Below are positions 54,041 to 62,749 of a stretch of DNA of 64,000 nt, piece by piece. Position numbers and translations under genes: made by a program. Position 1 is the first letter of the stretch, and every line of letters begins with the position of its first letter. Below the pieces are notes generated by a model. The model had not been told where the DNA came from, did no database searches, and saw only the letters and a program-made list of their open reading frames with translations. This DNA comes from Bacillota bacterium. GTDB lineage: Bacteria; Bacillota; Clostridia; Lachnospirales; Lachnospiraceae. Location of the stretch: contig JAEYSV010000030.1 in the NCBI GenBank assembly GCA_023434365.1, forward strand, positions 101,889-165,888. The letters run 5' to 3'.

Positions 54041-56442
54041 ATTGCATTTTCCTCCACTGTATTTCCGCTCTGCAAATATCGTAATAAGTCTTCTCTTACC
54101 GCTGTATGCATTTTAAATTTCAGCTTACAAATTGGTTTTAAGACTCCGCAATTATTTTTCTTTTGATCTTGATAAGTATCCACGATATCAAATTCACCCA
54201 TATAAAAGAAATTGTTCTCTGCATCTGTTTTCTGAACAAGTAAGTGCTTTCTTGGTGCATTTAATACTTTATCCATATATGCGCCATCCAACTTCTTATC
54301 AATCTGGGAATCCCATCTAAAAATAACATTATCGACAAACTCATCTGCGTAATCAGGCTTGCCATCTACATACTGCTTTTCTTCATCTGTATTCTCTTCT
54401 TTATGATATGTAACAAAGATAAACACATCATCTCCTAATTTTGACATTCCATACATAGTTGAGGACAAATCCTTACCTGCATCCATTAAAAGACTTACAT
54501 CTCTTCTTGAATACTTCTCATAAAGTACAAATGGCCGTTCTACCCTATAAGGATTTTTATATTTATCCTGATATCTAGCTAAACCAACCGCTACGATATC
54601 CTGAATCTGTTCATAAAAATCTTTATGTTTTAGTCTTTCAGCATAGCTTAGAATTCTATTATACTGTGCCTTTCCATCATATTCTAAAATATCAATATGA
54701 CAAAATCTATTATACTCTGCACTATTCGACACAAACACACCTTTAAGAACATCACAAGCAGCATTTATTTTAGTTCCTGTGATATCATAACCATATAAAT
54801 TCTTGCAGTTTTCCATAACTTCAGAATGTGTAATACTGTTTTTTGCTGAGAATAATCTTAAGATTTCTAATTCAGCCGGTCTAACACCGCTTAGAATTGT
54901 CTTTGACAAGTATTCTAGCGTTAACTTTTCTTGCTCAGTCAGGTTAAATATCTTTTCAGATTTCTCCAACTGCTCCGCAAATGAATAATAAGTTTTATAC
55001 TCGCGAATTATTACAAGCGGATCTATTTCATCATTCTCATAAAAATCAATTAGCATCGGTCTTCTTCCGAGTCTATTTTTCAGATTTTTATATCCTTCTT
55101 TAATCAATTCCTTAAATGTGCTTGGCTTAATAGTGTCAATTGCATGAAAAATCTTATCCTTTGAAATCTCATCAAAGTGAATTGTCGATGCTCCTGGAAT
55201 TGTACTATTTCCACTGATGACGTATTTTCTTATTACATCTGCATTATAAGTACGGTCTCCAGACAAAGATACCGGAATCATAAAATTATTATCATAGTTC
55301 CCAATGAAATCTAAAATAACCACATACTCTTTTCCATCTGCCTTACGCAAACCTCTTCCAAGTTGTTGAATAAAGACAATTGGAGACTGTGTAGGACGCA
55401 ACATTATAACCTGGTTAACCTCTACAATATCAATTCCTTCATTCATAATATCAACTGAGAAAATATAATCTAAAGGTTGTACCTTATCTGTTTCATCTTC
55501 TTCCTTCATTGCCAATCTTTCAAAAGCTGACTCACGGATTTTCTGCGGAGTTTCATTACTAAGAGCCAGCGTTTTATAGCCTCTCTCGTTGAACATCTGA
55601 GACAATATCTCACACTCTTTATTTCTGCTACAGAAAATCAATCCTTTTACACGATCTCCGCTATAGCCATAATACTGAGCCTGCTCGATTACATGATCAA
55701 CACGTTCTTCACTAGTCAGCTGATTAAAGTCCTTCTCTGAAAGACTTTTCTTTTTAAAATCCTTATCATCTAGAAGAGCTATATCACTGATTCCAAAATA
55801 ATGGAACGGGCACAGTAAGTTATCTTCCATTGCCTTCTTCAGACGAATCTCATGAGCTATCTGATGATGGAATAGTTCATAAACATTTCTTCCCTCGATA
55901 TGATCATCACGCTTATCCGGAGTTGCTGTCATACCAAGGAATAGTTTTGGTTTGAAATACTCCATAACCTTCTGATAGGTATTCGCCGGACTATGATGTG
56001 CTTCATCCAAAATGATACAATCAAATACGTCTTTCGCATATTTGAATAAATGCTCATCTCGATTTAGAGTCTCAACCATTGCAAACACAAAATCACATTC
56101 ATATTCATGCTTTCCATCTCCAACGATTCCCATCGAAATAGAATTGTTAAATACACGCTCAAATGATTTCTTTGCTTGTTTTGCAAGTTGTGCTCTGTGC
56201 ACTATAAAAAGCACTCTCTTAAATCCTAATTCTCGCATTGCAAATGCAGATGCATAAGTTTTTCCGGTTCCCGCTCGTGTCAAGGGTGTGACGAGTAAAA
56301 AATAATTTTTCTTTGGAAAGCTGCAATGGCTTGCTGCTGTTCCTTTGGTATCCATCTCTGGATAGGTTACCTTATTTAATTGTCTCGATCCCAGGTAACC
56401 TGAAATCAAATACGGTGGCGGGGTGTGATTCCCGCTTTGCAA
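54037..56442 (-). CDS. DEAD/DEAH-box helicase with DUF3427, 5' end lost
   Basis: A helicase of the type that normally carries an N-terminal PLD-like nuclease domain before the motor. Here family homology starts abruptly at AGTGKTYASAFAMREL (Walker A). Motif II is IILDEAHHSPANTY, motif III LFLGMTATPDKRDD, motif VI QQLGRGLRKADGKEY; the C-terminal ~350 residues correspond to DUF3427. The first ~55 codons (TTG start at 56442, or ATG at 56355, neither with a good ribosome site) come from repeat-like island DNA. The N-terminal third of the gene is missing, so this is probably a truncated remnant; the Nudix gene remains coupled to it. Confidence 0.8.
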   Translation of the reverse strand: MQSGNHTPPPYLISGYLGSRQLNKVTYPEMDTKGTAASHCSFPKKNYFLLVTPLTRAGTGKTYASAFAMRELGFKRVLFIVHRAQLAKQAKKSFERVFNNSISMGIVGDGKHEYECDFVFAMVETLNRDEHLFKYAKDVFDCIILDEAHHSPANTYQKVMEYFKPKLFLGMTATPDKRDDHIEGRNVYELFHHQIAHEIRLKKAMEDNLLCPFHYFGISDIALLDDKDFKKKSLSEKDFNQLTSEERVDHVIEQAQYYGYSGDRVKGLIFCSRNKECEILSQMFNERGYKTLALSNETPQKIRESAFERLAMKEEDETDKVQPLDYIFSVDIMNEGIDIVEVNQVIMLRPTQSPIVFIQQLGRGLRKADGKEYVVILDFIGNYDNNFMIPVSLSGDRTYNADVIRKYVISGNSTIPGASTIHFDEISKDKIFHAIDTIKPSTFKELIKEGYKNLKNRLGRRPMLIDFYENDEIDPLVIIREYKTYYSFAEQLEKSEKIFNLTEQEKLTLEYLSKTILSGVRPAELEILRLFSAKNSITHSEVMENCKNLYGYDITGTKINAACDVLKGVFVSNSAEYNRFCHIDILEYDGKAQYNRILSYAERLKHKDFYEQIQDIVAVGLARYQDKYKNPYRVERPFVLYEKYSRRDVSLLMDAGKDLSSTMYGMSKLGDDVFIFVTYHKEENTDEEKQYVDGKPDYADEFVDNVIFRWDSQIDKKLDGAYMDKVLNAPRKHLLVQKTDAENNFFYMGEFDIVDTYQDQKKNNCGVLKPICKLKFKMHTAVREDLLRYLQSGNTVEENAI
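56274..56295. other. Imperfect palindrome at the helicase/island junction
   Basis: CTCGTGTCAAGGGTGTGACGAG has arms matching at seven of nine positions and sits exactly where helicase homology begins. It is a candidate recombinase crossover or attachment site. A second, perfect 9-bp inverted repeat (AGGTTACCT / AGGTAACCT) lies at 56364-56372 and 56393-56401. Confidence 0.45.
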
Positions 56443-56460
56443 TCGCCTTGGCTACACCGT
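56412..56460. repeat. 49-bp repeat, copy 1
   Basis: Direct repeat of 57314-57362 with 44 of 49 bases identical; four of the five differences are G/A. Each copy begins ACGGTG and ends CACCGT, an inverted pair, with an inner GCGGG/CCCGC-like stem. It contains the stop codon of the 258-residue gene and is followed on the minus strand by the start of the truncated helicase frame. Confidence 0.85.
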
Positions 56461-57228
56461 TGAAGTACATATATCTTGTAGACGCTTTATCATCAATTTT
56501 TTCCTTTTACTGTGAAATTCTTTTAAGAGACTTTCATAGCTACGATATATTCTTTCTAATTCACTAAAATTATCATCGCGCCAACCTTTTGAATATATCC
56601 TTTTCAAATAAAACTCTCCATAATCTTTTTTTAATCCATGGATATCATTTAAACAAAATGAGTCCAAATAATGCTTATATCCTATTTCTCCTTCTCCAAA
56701 TAAATCCCAAAAAAACTTGTATTCACATATACAATTTTTAACTTTATCTTCGTCATCATCTTTCATAAATCCTTTTTTATATAGTTCTTCCAACGACTCA
56801 AAAAACACAAATAAGTTATCATTATATCCTGCACAAGATGCCCGTTTTTTATTAAGGCTACCTTTATTTGAATCAAACGGTAGTAAAATATATGAATAAA
56901 TATCATTATTATTCAGACAATCACTTTTACTTTTCCCATTTAATTCCTTATCCATCTTCTTTCGTGTTACTAAATTATCACCATTAAGCTGTATAAAACA
57001 ATTTTTATCTTTATCATTGCGCTTGTATAGTCTTGCCTGAATTTTACTAGATGTAACTTCTAACTCGGTAATATTAACATATTCTCTCCCTATAACAAAC
57101 AATGCCAATTCCATCAACAGAACATCTTGCTGAATATCTGCACAATTATCTTTTATAATATCGTACTTTTCTCTTACAATGCCATATAAATACTCTTTAA
57201 TTAATTTTTCATCCGTAATTTTTTTCAT
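56452..57228 (-). CDS. Unknown island protein, 258 residues
   Basis: A soluble, highly charged protein (Lys, Glu and Asp rich) that I do not recognise. The N-terminus (KKITDEKLIKEYLYGIVREKY) and C-terminus (SELERIYRSYESLLKEFHSKRKK) look helical; the middle has DIYSYILLPFDSNKGSLNKKR. No nuclease, NTPase or membrane motif is visible. It is read in the same direction as the CBASS genes, 171 bases after the Cap15-like gene, and is bounded by the 49-bp repeats, its stop codon lying in copy 1. Confidence 0.7.
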   Translation of the reverse strand: MKKITDEKLIKEYLYGIVREKYDIIKDNCADIQQDVLLMELALFVIGREYVNITELEVTSSKIQARLYKRNDKDKNCFIQLNGDNLVTRKKMDKELNGKSKSDCLNNNDIYSYILLPFDSNKGSLNKKRASCAGYNDNLFVFFESLEELYKKGFMKDDDEDKVKNCICEYKFFWDLFGEGEIGYKHYLDSFCLNDIHGLKKDYGEFYLKRIYSKGWRDDNFSELERIYRSYESLLKEFHSKRKKLMIKRLQDICTSTV

Positions 57229-57313
57229 AATTTATTATCCTTTTAACATTGATAAAATCCATCTTTACATCTAATTGCAATATAAATGTTCTATTGTTAC
57301 TATTAAAATAAAA

Positions 57314-57362
57314 ACGGTGACGGGGTATGATTCCCGCTTTTCAATCACCTTGACTACACCGT
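57314..57362. repeat. 49-bp repeat, copy 2
   Basis: Second copy of the element at 56412-56460. On the minus strand its inverted ends (ACGGTG, CACCGT) are followed by TTTTTATTTT, so it could also act as a terminator for the CBASS operon, 37 bases past the stop of the effector gene. Confidence 0.85.
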
Positions 57363-57399
57363 TAAATGACTCAAATTTAATGCAGTTGTATATATATCC

Positions 57400-58056
57400 T
57401 CATACTCTTTTGATTCTAAATGTACCTTTATTTCCTCCCAACATACCTTCCGTACGATTATCTCTGTTATTAAAATATCTCCCCGATATTTCATTTACAC
57501 TATCAAACTCGAGTATATTATATCCATCGTATTGTTGAGAATGAGTTTCTCTACTTCTATTAATAAATGCAAATCCAACTTTGATATCTCCGTTAGATTC
57601 AATAAATATCGTAGCACTGTCACTTTCCGATTTCGAATTTGTATCTGGAAATTTTGAAATAAATTTTATTTTGCTCCATGTTTGCACTACTTCCATTAAC
57701 ATTGTGATCTCAATTTCATTGCAAAAAGATGATTTTAACTTTCCTTCCCATTTCCCATTTAAATCTGGAATTTCTGTCCACTTTATAATATATTTATTTT
57801 TCCATAAAATACGATCAAAAATAAAATATAGCAATGCATATACTGTAGGAACAGCCAAAAAATTAGGTGAAACTCCCATGGTACTACATATACCTAATAC
57901 AGCATTAATACATTCAATCGTTTTCACAAAATTTAAAACGCAATCTATCGGTTTAACTAAAATCGATGTGAGAAATGTTGAAATAATTATGCTAATCACA
58001 AACAAAATCAAAATCACTTTTCTTCGTATGTCTTTATCTATTGAATATACATGCAT
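57400..58056 (-). CDS. cap15: Cap15-like CBASS effector (two TM helices, beta-barrel)
   Basis: A 218-residue membrane effector. Two hydrophobic segments at about 12-34 (KVILILFVISIIISTFLTSIL) and 62-82 (FLAVPTVYALLYFIFDRIL) are followed by a beta-rich domain beginning IPDLNGKWEGKL. This is the architecture of Cap15, the S-2TMbeta effector, in which the barrel binds a cyclic dinucleotide and triggers membrane disruption; family knowledge, not shown here. The start is the ATG at 58056 (AAGGGA upstream), inside the end of cap3 by 23 bp, so it is co-translated. A membrane role fits the abortive-infection logic of the operon. Confidence 0.82.
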   Translation of the reverse strand: MHVYSIDKDIRRKVILILFVISIIISTFLTSILVKPIDCVLNFVKTIECINAVLGICSTMGVSPNFLAVPTVYALLYFIFDRILWKNKYIIKWTEIPDLNGKWEGKLKSSFCNEIEITMLMEVVQTWSKIKFISKFPDTNSKSESDSATIFIESNGDIKVGFAFINRSRETHSQQYDGYNILEFDSVNEISGRYFNNRDNRTEGMLGGNKGTFRIKRV

Positions 58057-58492
58057 GGTTCTTGCTTCCCTTTCTAACAATAATATTTACTTCATTATTT
58101 TTTCCGAAAATCATTAGCACAACGAAAGGAATATACTTTTCAACATGCTTTCCCATTTTAACCATGCTATTAATATCAGTAGTGGATGGAATTGCTTTCA
58201 TCCCCGGGTGCGTATGCCATTCACCAAGATAATTTATTTCACCATTACTTTCGTTCCACTTTCGATCAATAATTGTCTGAGCCGTTTTTACATTTCTACA
58301 GTAACTAACTGGTGAATGGTTTTTTGTCTCAATTTCAATAATCTCTGTAATTTCAATAATTTTTGAACAGTCAGAAAACCTTCCCAATAATATTCCTCCT
58401 AGTTCCTTACCTGTATCTTTATAAACGTCTGCCATTTGTAAAACAATAGTATCCGCTATCGATATATCAATTCCTATAATATTAAATTTCAT
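58034..58492 (-). CDS. cap3: Cap3-like JAB/MPN isopeptidase
   Basis: A 152-residue JAMM metalloprotease. Glu30 (KELGGILLG) plus His93, His95 and Asp106 in GEWHTHPGMKAIPSTTDINS complete the zinc/catalytic set. In type II CBASS, Cap3 removes the conjugate made by Cap2 and so keeps the CD-NTase in check. Its ATG overlaps the Cap2 stop by one base (TAATG), showing tight coupling. Confidence 0.92.
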   Translation of the reverse strand: MKFNIIGIDISIADTIVLQMADVYKDTGKELGGILLGRFSDCSKIIEITEIIEIETKNHSPVSYCRNVKTAQTIIDRKWNESNGEINYLGEWHTHPGMKAIPSTTDINSMVKMGKHVEKYIPFVVLMIFGKNNEVNIIVRKGSKNHACIFNR

Positions 58493-60150
58493 TATTCTAC
58501 ATCAATCCTTTTCAGTCTAATAGACCTATCATCTATAGCCCTATATTCTGGTTTTATCGTAATTTGATTTTGTCTCGCCCATTTCATTTTTCCAAACCAT
58601 GTAAAAATATAGTTTCCCTTGTTTTTCTTTTCATATATTTCGTTGTAATATATGTCAATAAAATCCAATACAAATTTTTGAACTTCAAAACCAGCATATG
58701 GTGCATAAGCACTTTGACAACCTGCTTCACTTTTTAAATATTTCTTGCTATCTTCAATCACTGAAATATTGAAACGACCTTGGGTATCGAAAATGTTATT
58801 ATAAGTAAAATCATTCACTTCCGAATTTAAGATAACTGCATGTCCTGCTATTAAATATGGTTCTACCCAAACAATGATACATTGCTTAAGATTCCCCTGT
58901 TTAAAAAGTTGCACAAATTCTTTTTCTAATACACTATTTCCAACAGTTACAAACACCAAATCATATTCACAAAAAAAATCTCCCTTGTTTTCAATTAATT
59001 CCAATACATTTTTATGTATAGAATTACATTTAATTGTAGGATACATATCCTTCATATATTTACCAACAGCCGTTGCTTTACTATCACATAAAATATAACT
59101 AGCTCCACATAAATGTCTAGCAATATTATCAGGCGATAAAATATCTTTATCTATAATTGAAATATCATCAGAAATCCCAATTTCAGTAACTGCCTTTATA
59201 AGAAAAGATCCAACTGAACCACAGCCAACAAATAAACATTTTTTGTCAAACACAGCTCTGCCATCACCTCCTCTGGTAAAGAGCCTTTTCATTCTCATAT
59301 CACGAATTTGAATTTTTTCAAATTTTCTACCTGAGTTTGCTCGAATAACGCCTGCAACATTTTTTTTATTTATTACAATGCCATTACTTTTTAACCTGCC
59401 GAGTTTTATCCCTAAAAGACAATTTCCCTTGCCATTATCAAATTGCGAAACAATTATTGATTGCTCATTCAGCTGTAGTAAAAAATTATTAAATACGCTT
59501 TTATTTTCTTGTCCAATAAGCCAAACTTCAATATCTCGTAGATTACGTATACAAGATGTAATTACCAATTTTGATTTGACATATAGAATCCGAATCATAT
59601 CCTCCTCAGAAATCTCTATATCATATTTATATTTCACAAAATCAACGATATCTTCATGACTATCTGCACAAATATAAATGTTATCAAGCAAACAATAACC
59701 TATAATAAAATGCGAATAGGAATCATCAAAATTTAGCATTGTAATTAATGCATCGGATTTAGAATTCCAATATGAAATTGCTTCAACATTATATTCAAGA
59801 AAGTTATCGCCATTAATGCTATCTGTTAATAGTTTGATCGCCCTATTAACCATAATTGTTGATATATCTAAAAAAAATTGCGGATCTGCGATTTCTTCAT
59901 TTTCGTCATATAAACACAATTGTTTGCTTGTATAAACATGTGGCATTCGAAAATCCAGATCTTGGTAGCAATATATTTCTGGAAACTCATATGGATAGAA
60001 ACGAGGAAACTTCATAATCAACTCAATGGACCGTTCTTCTACAACAACATTAATGCTTATTGTATCATCGCTTTCATTGTATGAACACAAATGCCCTTTA
60101 CTAGATAAATAATCAAATACATCTCTATGCAAAATGTATGTCCTCACCAC
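58492..60150 (-). CDS. cap2: Cap2-like E2-E1 fusion (ThiF family)
   Basis: A 552-residue ubiquitin-like conjugation enzyme. The N-terminal E2-like domain has Cys79 (HVYTSKQLCLYDENE) in the active-site position; the E1 domain has the nucleotide loop GCGSVGSFL at 309-317, DKDILSPDNIARHL, and a later candidate E1 cysteine, Cys478 (EAGCQSAYAPY). In characterised type II CBASS, Cap2 attaches the C-terminal residue of the CD-NTase to cellular targets. The likely start is GTG at 60150 or 60147, overlapping the CD-NTase end by 26 or fewer bases; its ribosome site is weak, so coupling is likely. Confidence 0.92.
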   Translation of the reverse strand: MVRTYILHRDVFDYLSSKGHLCSYNESDDTISINVVVEERSIELIMKFPRFYPYEFPEIYCYQDLDFRMPHVYTSKQLCLYDENEEIADPQFFLDISTIMVNRAIKLLTDSINGDNFLEYNVEAISYWNSKSDALITMLNFDDSYSHFIIGYCLLDNIYICADSHEDIVDFVKYKYDIEISEEDMIRILYVKSKLVITSCIRNLRDIEVWLIGQENKSVFNNFLLQLNEQSIIVSQFDNGKGNCLLGIKLGRLKSNGIVINKKNVAGVIRANSGRKFEKIQIRDMRMKRLFTRGGDGRAVFDKKCLFVGCGSVGSFLIKAVTEIGISDDISIIDKDILSPDNIARHLCGASYILCDSKATAVGKYMKDMYPTIKCNSIHKNVLELIENKGDFFCEYDLVFVTVGNSVLEKEFVQLFKQGNLKQCIIVWVEPYLIAGHAVILNSEVNDFTYNNIFDTQGRFNISVIEDSKKYLKSEAGCQSAYAPYAGFEVQKFVLDFIDIYYNEIYEKKNKGNYIFTWFGKMKWARQNQITIKPEYRAIDDRSIRLKRIDVE

Positions 60151-61093
60151 CTAACTGAACAGGAGATGATGTTCTGTCAAACACTGCCTTGTCTTTATCT
60201 TCTCCTTCTGGAAATCTATCACCAAATACTCCCTGTAGAATTTCGGTTGCTTTCTTTTCGTTTTTTTCCTCATAGATTGCTTTGTTTAGCTTGTTTTTTA
60301 AATTTGTCAATCCATTAATAACAGAATTTTTTCTAGTCTCACTGCTACCAGAAAATAAGTCTTCATCAATTGGTGTTACTGGTTTATAACAGGTAAACGA
60401 ATCATTTAATGCATCAATAATATTAGTAACAGTGTCTAATAATGATACATCCTCCCTTTCTTCCGTTATCGACAAATGATTACATACCAAAATTGCTACT
60501 GCCATTCCAGGAATATCTATCCCTTTATACTCCTTCCATGCCTTAAGATATTTCACTACATGCCTAACAATTTGTCCTTTATCATTAACAACTCCCTGAA
60601 ACCAATCAGTAAACGCTTTAGGATCACTTTCAATCCATCCCTTTGACTTGTGTGCCAAATATGCGATATCATTATCGTCTTCGTCAGCCCCCAATATGTA
60701 TATTGGCAAATCAATATGATAGCTATCAACATAATTGACTCTAACACATGTATTTTTATCTATTGGTTCTTTTGACGTATGACCTTTGACCGCATCAGTT
60801 ATCCATGAATGAACTTTCACTGTACTTGGCCAATCACTCTTATCGTCAGCATAGCCCTGAAGATATACCCCATTATCCAAATCAAAATCTTCATCTTCAA
60901 GTGGCATTATAGCAACGTGCATTGTATATGAACCTTGCATACAATGTTTCGGCTTTTTCCTATTTTTCTCTGCAAATTTGTCACCTATCTTTTTTCGCAA
61001 TGCATCTCTTCCTGTTGTTATTTTATCTTTGTATTCTTTTGTAAGTGTAATTTCATTATTAAAATCCAAAAAAATATTGTTTAAGTTAAGCAT
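60125..61093 (-). CDS. CBASS CD-NTase (cGAS/DncV-like nucleotidyltransferase)
   Basis: A 322-residue cyclic oligonucleotide synthase that would sense infection and make the second messenger for the Cap15-like effector. The nucleotidyltransferase signature is QGSYTMHVAIMPLEDEDFDL, with Gly54-Ser55 and the metal pair Asp71 and Asp73 (DLDNGVYL); the third acidic residue is about Asp128 (SYHIDLPIYIL). The exact clade and product are not determined. The C-terminus is free and ends in DIHFA, a short tail as used for Cap2-mediated conjugation. The ATG follows CGAGGAGG; own promoter at 61127-61155. Confidence 0.92.
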   Translation of the reverse strand: MLNLNNIFLDFNNEITLTKEYKDKITTGRDALRKKIGDKFAEKNRKKPKHCMQGSYTMHVAIMPLEDEDFDLDNGVYLQGYADDKSDWPSTVKVHSWITDAVKGHTSKEPIDKNTCVRVNYVDSYHIDLPIYILGADEDDNDIAYLAHKSKGWIESDPKAFTDWFQGVVNDKGQIVRHVVKYLKAWKEYKGIDIPGMAVAILVCNHLSITEEREDVSLLDTVTNIIDALNDSFTCYKPVTPIDEDLFSGSSETRKNSVINGLTNLKNKLNKAIYEEKNEKKATEILQGVFGDRFPEGEDKDKAVFDRTSSPVQLGGEDIHFA

Positions 61094-61126
61094 CTTTTAC
61101 GTCCTCCTCGAATATACGTTCTCTAT

Positions 61127-61155
61127 ATTATACCACTTGGCTACTAATGTAACAA
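61127..61155 (-). promoter_or_regulatory. Promoter of the CBASS operon
   Basis: TTGTTA (61150-61155, four of six consensus bases) and a full TATAAT (61127-61132) on the minus strand, spaced by 17 bases, lie between the recombinase stop and the CD-NTase start. The CBASS genes can thus be expressed independently of the recombinases. Confidence 0.72.
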
Positions 61156-61182
61156 TTAAAAATTATATGTGTATAGACTTCC

Positions 61183-62748
61183 TTATTTTGCTTGAAACTT
61201 CCACTTCACCTCCAACCTCTCCTCCCCAAACAAAACAATCTCCTCCACAAAAGTATCCACAATCTCCTTCGTCAATTTCGTCAGCTGAATCCGCCCATCT
61301 AGCAACTCCAATCCTGCTGCCTCAGGCACATCCATATCAGTAATCTGTCTCACGCCAACTTGCTGTTTCTCTATATTCTCCTGCATTTTCTCCATCATCT
61401 GCTCATACATTTTTTTCTGCTCCAGATAAGTGTCTTTATCTGTAACATGCGTTTTATATGCCTCATAACTGGCACGGAGATCCTGCTGTAATAACGTCAT
61501 TGTGCGATCCATATCAGCCAGATGTTTTTCTGCCGTGGCAAGTCGCTCATTATTCTTAGAACGTTGTACATCTATCACAGACCTGGAATCAACCAGTACA
61601 TCTGCATATTGCTGAAGCATGCCAAGAACCACCTCTTCAATATCAACATCCAGAATACTAGTTTTACAGTCTCCACTGCTCTGATCCAGATATTTTTTAT
61701 TGCAATAATATTTAGGGCGACCACTATAAGTATGCGCCAGCGTATGACCGCAATCACCACATTTCAACTTCCCCACAAGACAATGCCTTGCATGACGTTT
61801 CCCATCAGTAAAGATCTTCGTGTTTACTTTCCGAAGCTCAGCAATCTTTTGAAATTCTTTCTTTGAAATAATAGGCGGATGGCAGTTTTCTACCCGTTTC
61901 CATTCCTCTTCTGAAAGCGTCACACATCTTCTGGCCCCAACTTCTTTGCTTTCATAACGGTTATACACCAATGTTCCGGTATATTGCTCATTATCCAGGA
62001 TTCGCATGATAGCAACTGTATTCCAAAGTGGTTTTCTTTGTTTGTATCTGGAAAGCATCTGCTCGTTTCCTTCCGTTTCAGCAATATAAATTCCCGGTGA
62101 TACAATACCATCATCATTCAGATTTCTTGCAATCTTATACATAGAAATCCCTGCTTTGTACTCCTTAAAAATTCGCTTTACAATTTTAGAAGCTACCTCA
62201 TCAATTACCAACTGATGCTTATCTTCTGGGCTTTTAACATATCCATATGGTGCATATGCCGCAACGTAATTTCCATTTCCTCGAATGGTCTTTAGGGAAG
62301 TTTTCACCTTTTCTGATAAATCTTCACTATAAAAATCATAGAGCAATGCCTTAAAGGAAATATCAAGCTCTCCAATACCACCAATGTAATTTTTACTGTC
62401 ATAGTTATCATTGATAGAAATGAACCGAATCCCCATAAATGGAAATATCTGCTCAATATATTTCCCCTGAACGATATGATCTCTTGAAAATCTGGAGAAA
62501 TCTTTCACAATAACACAGGAAAACTGCTGCCTTTTGATCAGTTCCAACATACTCTGCATCTGGGGCCTTTCCATGTTCTTTCCTGAATACCCATCATCGG
62601 TAAATTCTACAATATTTATTTTTCTAAGATTACTGTCCTTATTGATAAAAGAACGGATAAATTTACGCTGATTGCCAATGCTATTACTTTCATCAGCCAT
62701 AAAATCATCTTCCTTGGACAATCTCATATAAATTGCTATCTGCTCCAT
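61183..62748 (-). CDS. Large serine recombinase
   Basis: A 521-residue site-specific recombinase of the resolvase/integrase family. The catalytic domain opens EQIAIYMRLSKEDD with Ser11 as nucleophile and contains VKDFSRFSRDHIVQG with the catalytic arginines. The recombinase domain follows (APYGYVKSPEDKHQLV), then a zinc ribbon (KLKCGDCGHTLAHTYSGRPK ... YYCNKK) and a coiled coil with a C-terminal tail. The ATG at 62748 sits just behind the stop of the second recombinase; codons further upstream lie inside that gene. Confidence 0.93.
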   Translation of the reverse strand: MEQIAIYMRLSKEDDFMADESNSIGNQRKFIRSFINKDSNLRKINIVEFTDDGYSGKNMERPQMQSMLELIKRQQFSCVIVKDFSRFSRDHIVQGKYIEQIFPFMGIRFISINDNYDSKNYIGGIGELDISFKALLYDFYSEDLSEKVKTSLKTIRGNGNYVAAYAPYGYVKSPEDKHQLVIDEVASKIVKRIFKEYKAGISMYKIARNLNDDGIVSPGIYIAETEGNEQMLSRYKQRKPLWNTVAIMRILDNEQYTGTLVYNRYESKEVGARRCVTLSEEEWKRVENCHPPIISKKEFQKIAELRKVNTKIFTDGKRHARHCLVGKLKCGDCGHTLAHTYSGRPKYYCNKKYLDQSSGDCKTSILDVDIEEVVLGMLQQYADVLVDSRSVIDVQRSKNNERLATAEKHLADMDRTMTLLQQDLRASYEAYKTHVTDKDTYLEQKKMYEQMMEKMQENIEKQQVGVRQITDMDVPEAAGLELLDGRIQLTKLTKEIVDTFVEEIVLFGEERLEVKWKFQAK

Positions 62749-62749
62749 A

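Noticed and set aside
56452..57228. Treating the 258-residue gene as part of the CBASS operon proper
   Set aside because: A 171-base gap with a possible terminator separates it from the effector gene, so membership is unproven.
56412..57362. The 49-bp repeats as integron attC sites
   Set aside because: The ends do not give the RYYYAAC/GTTRRRY core pair on both sides, and no tyrosine integrase is seen.
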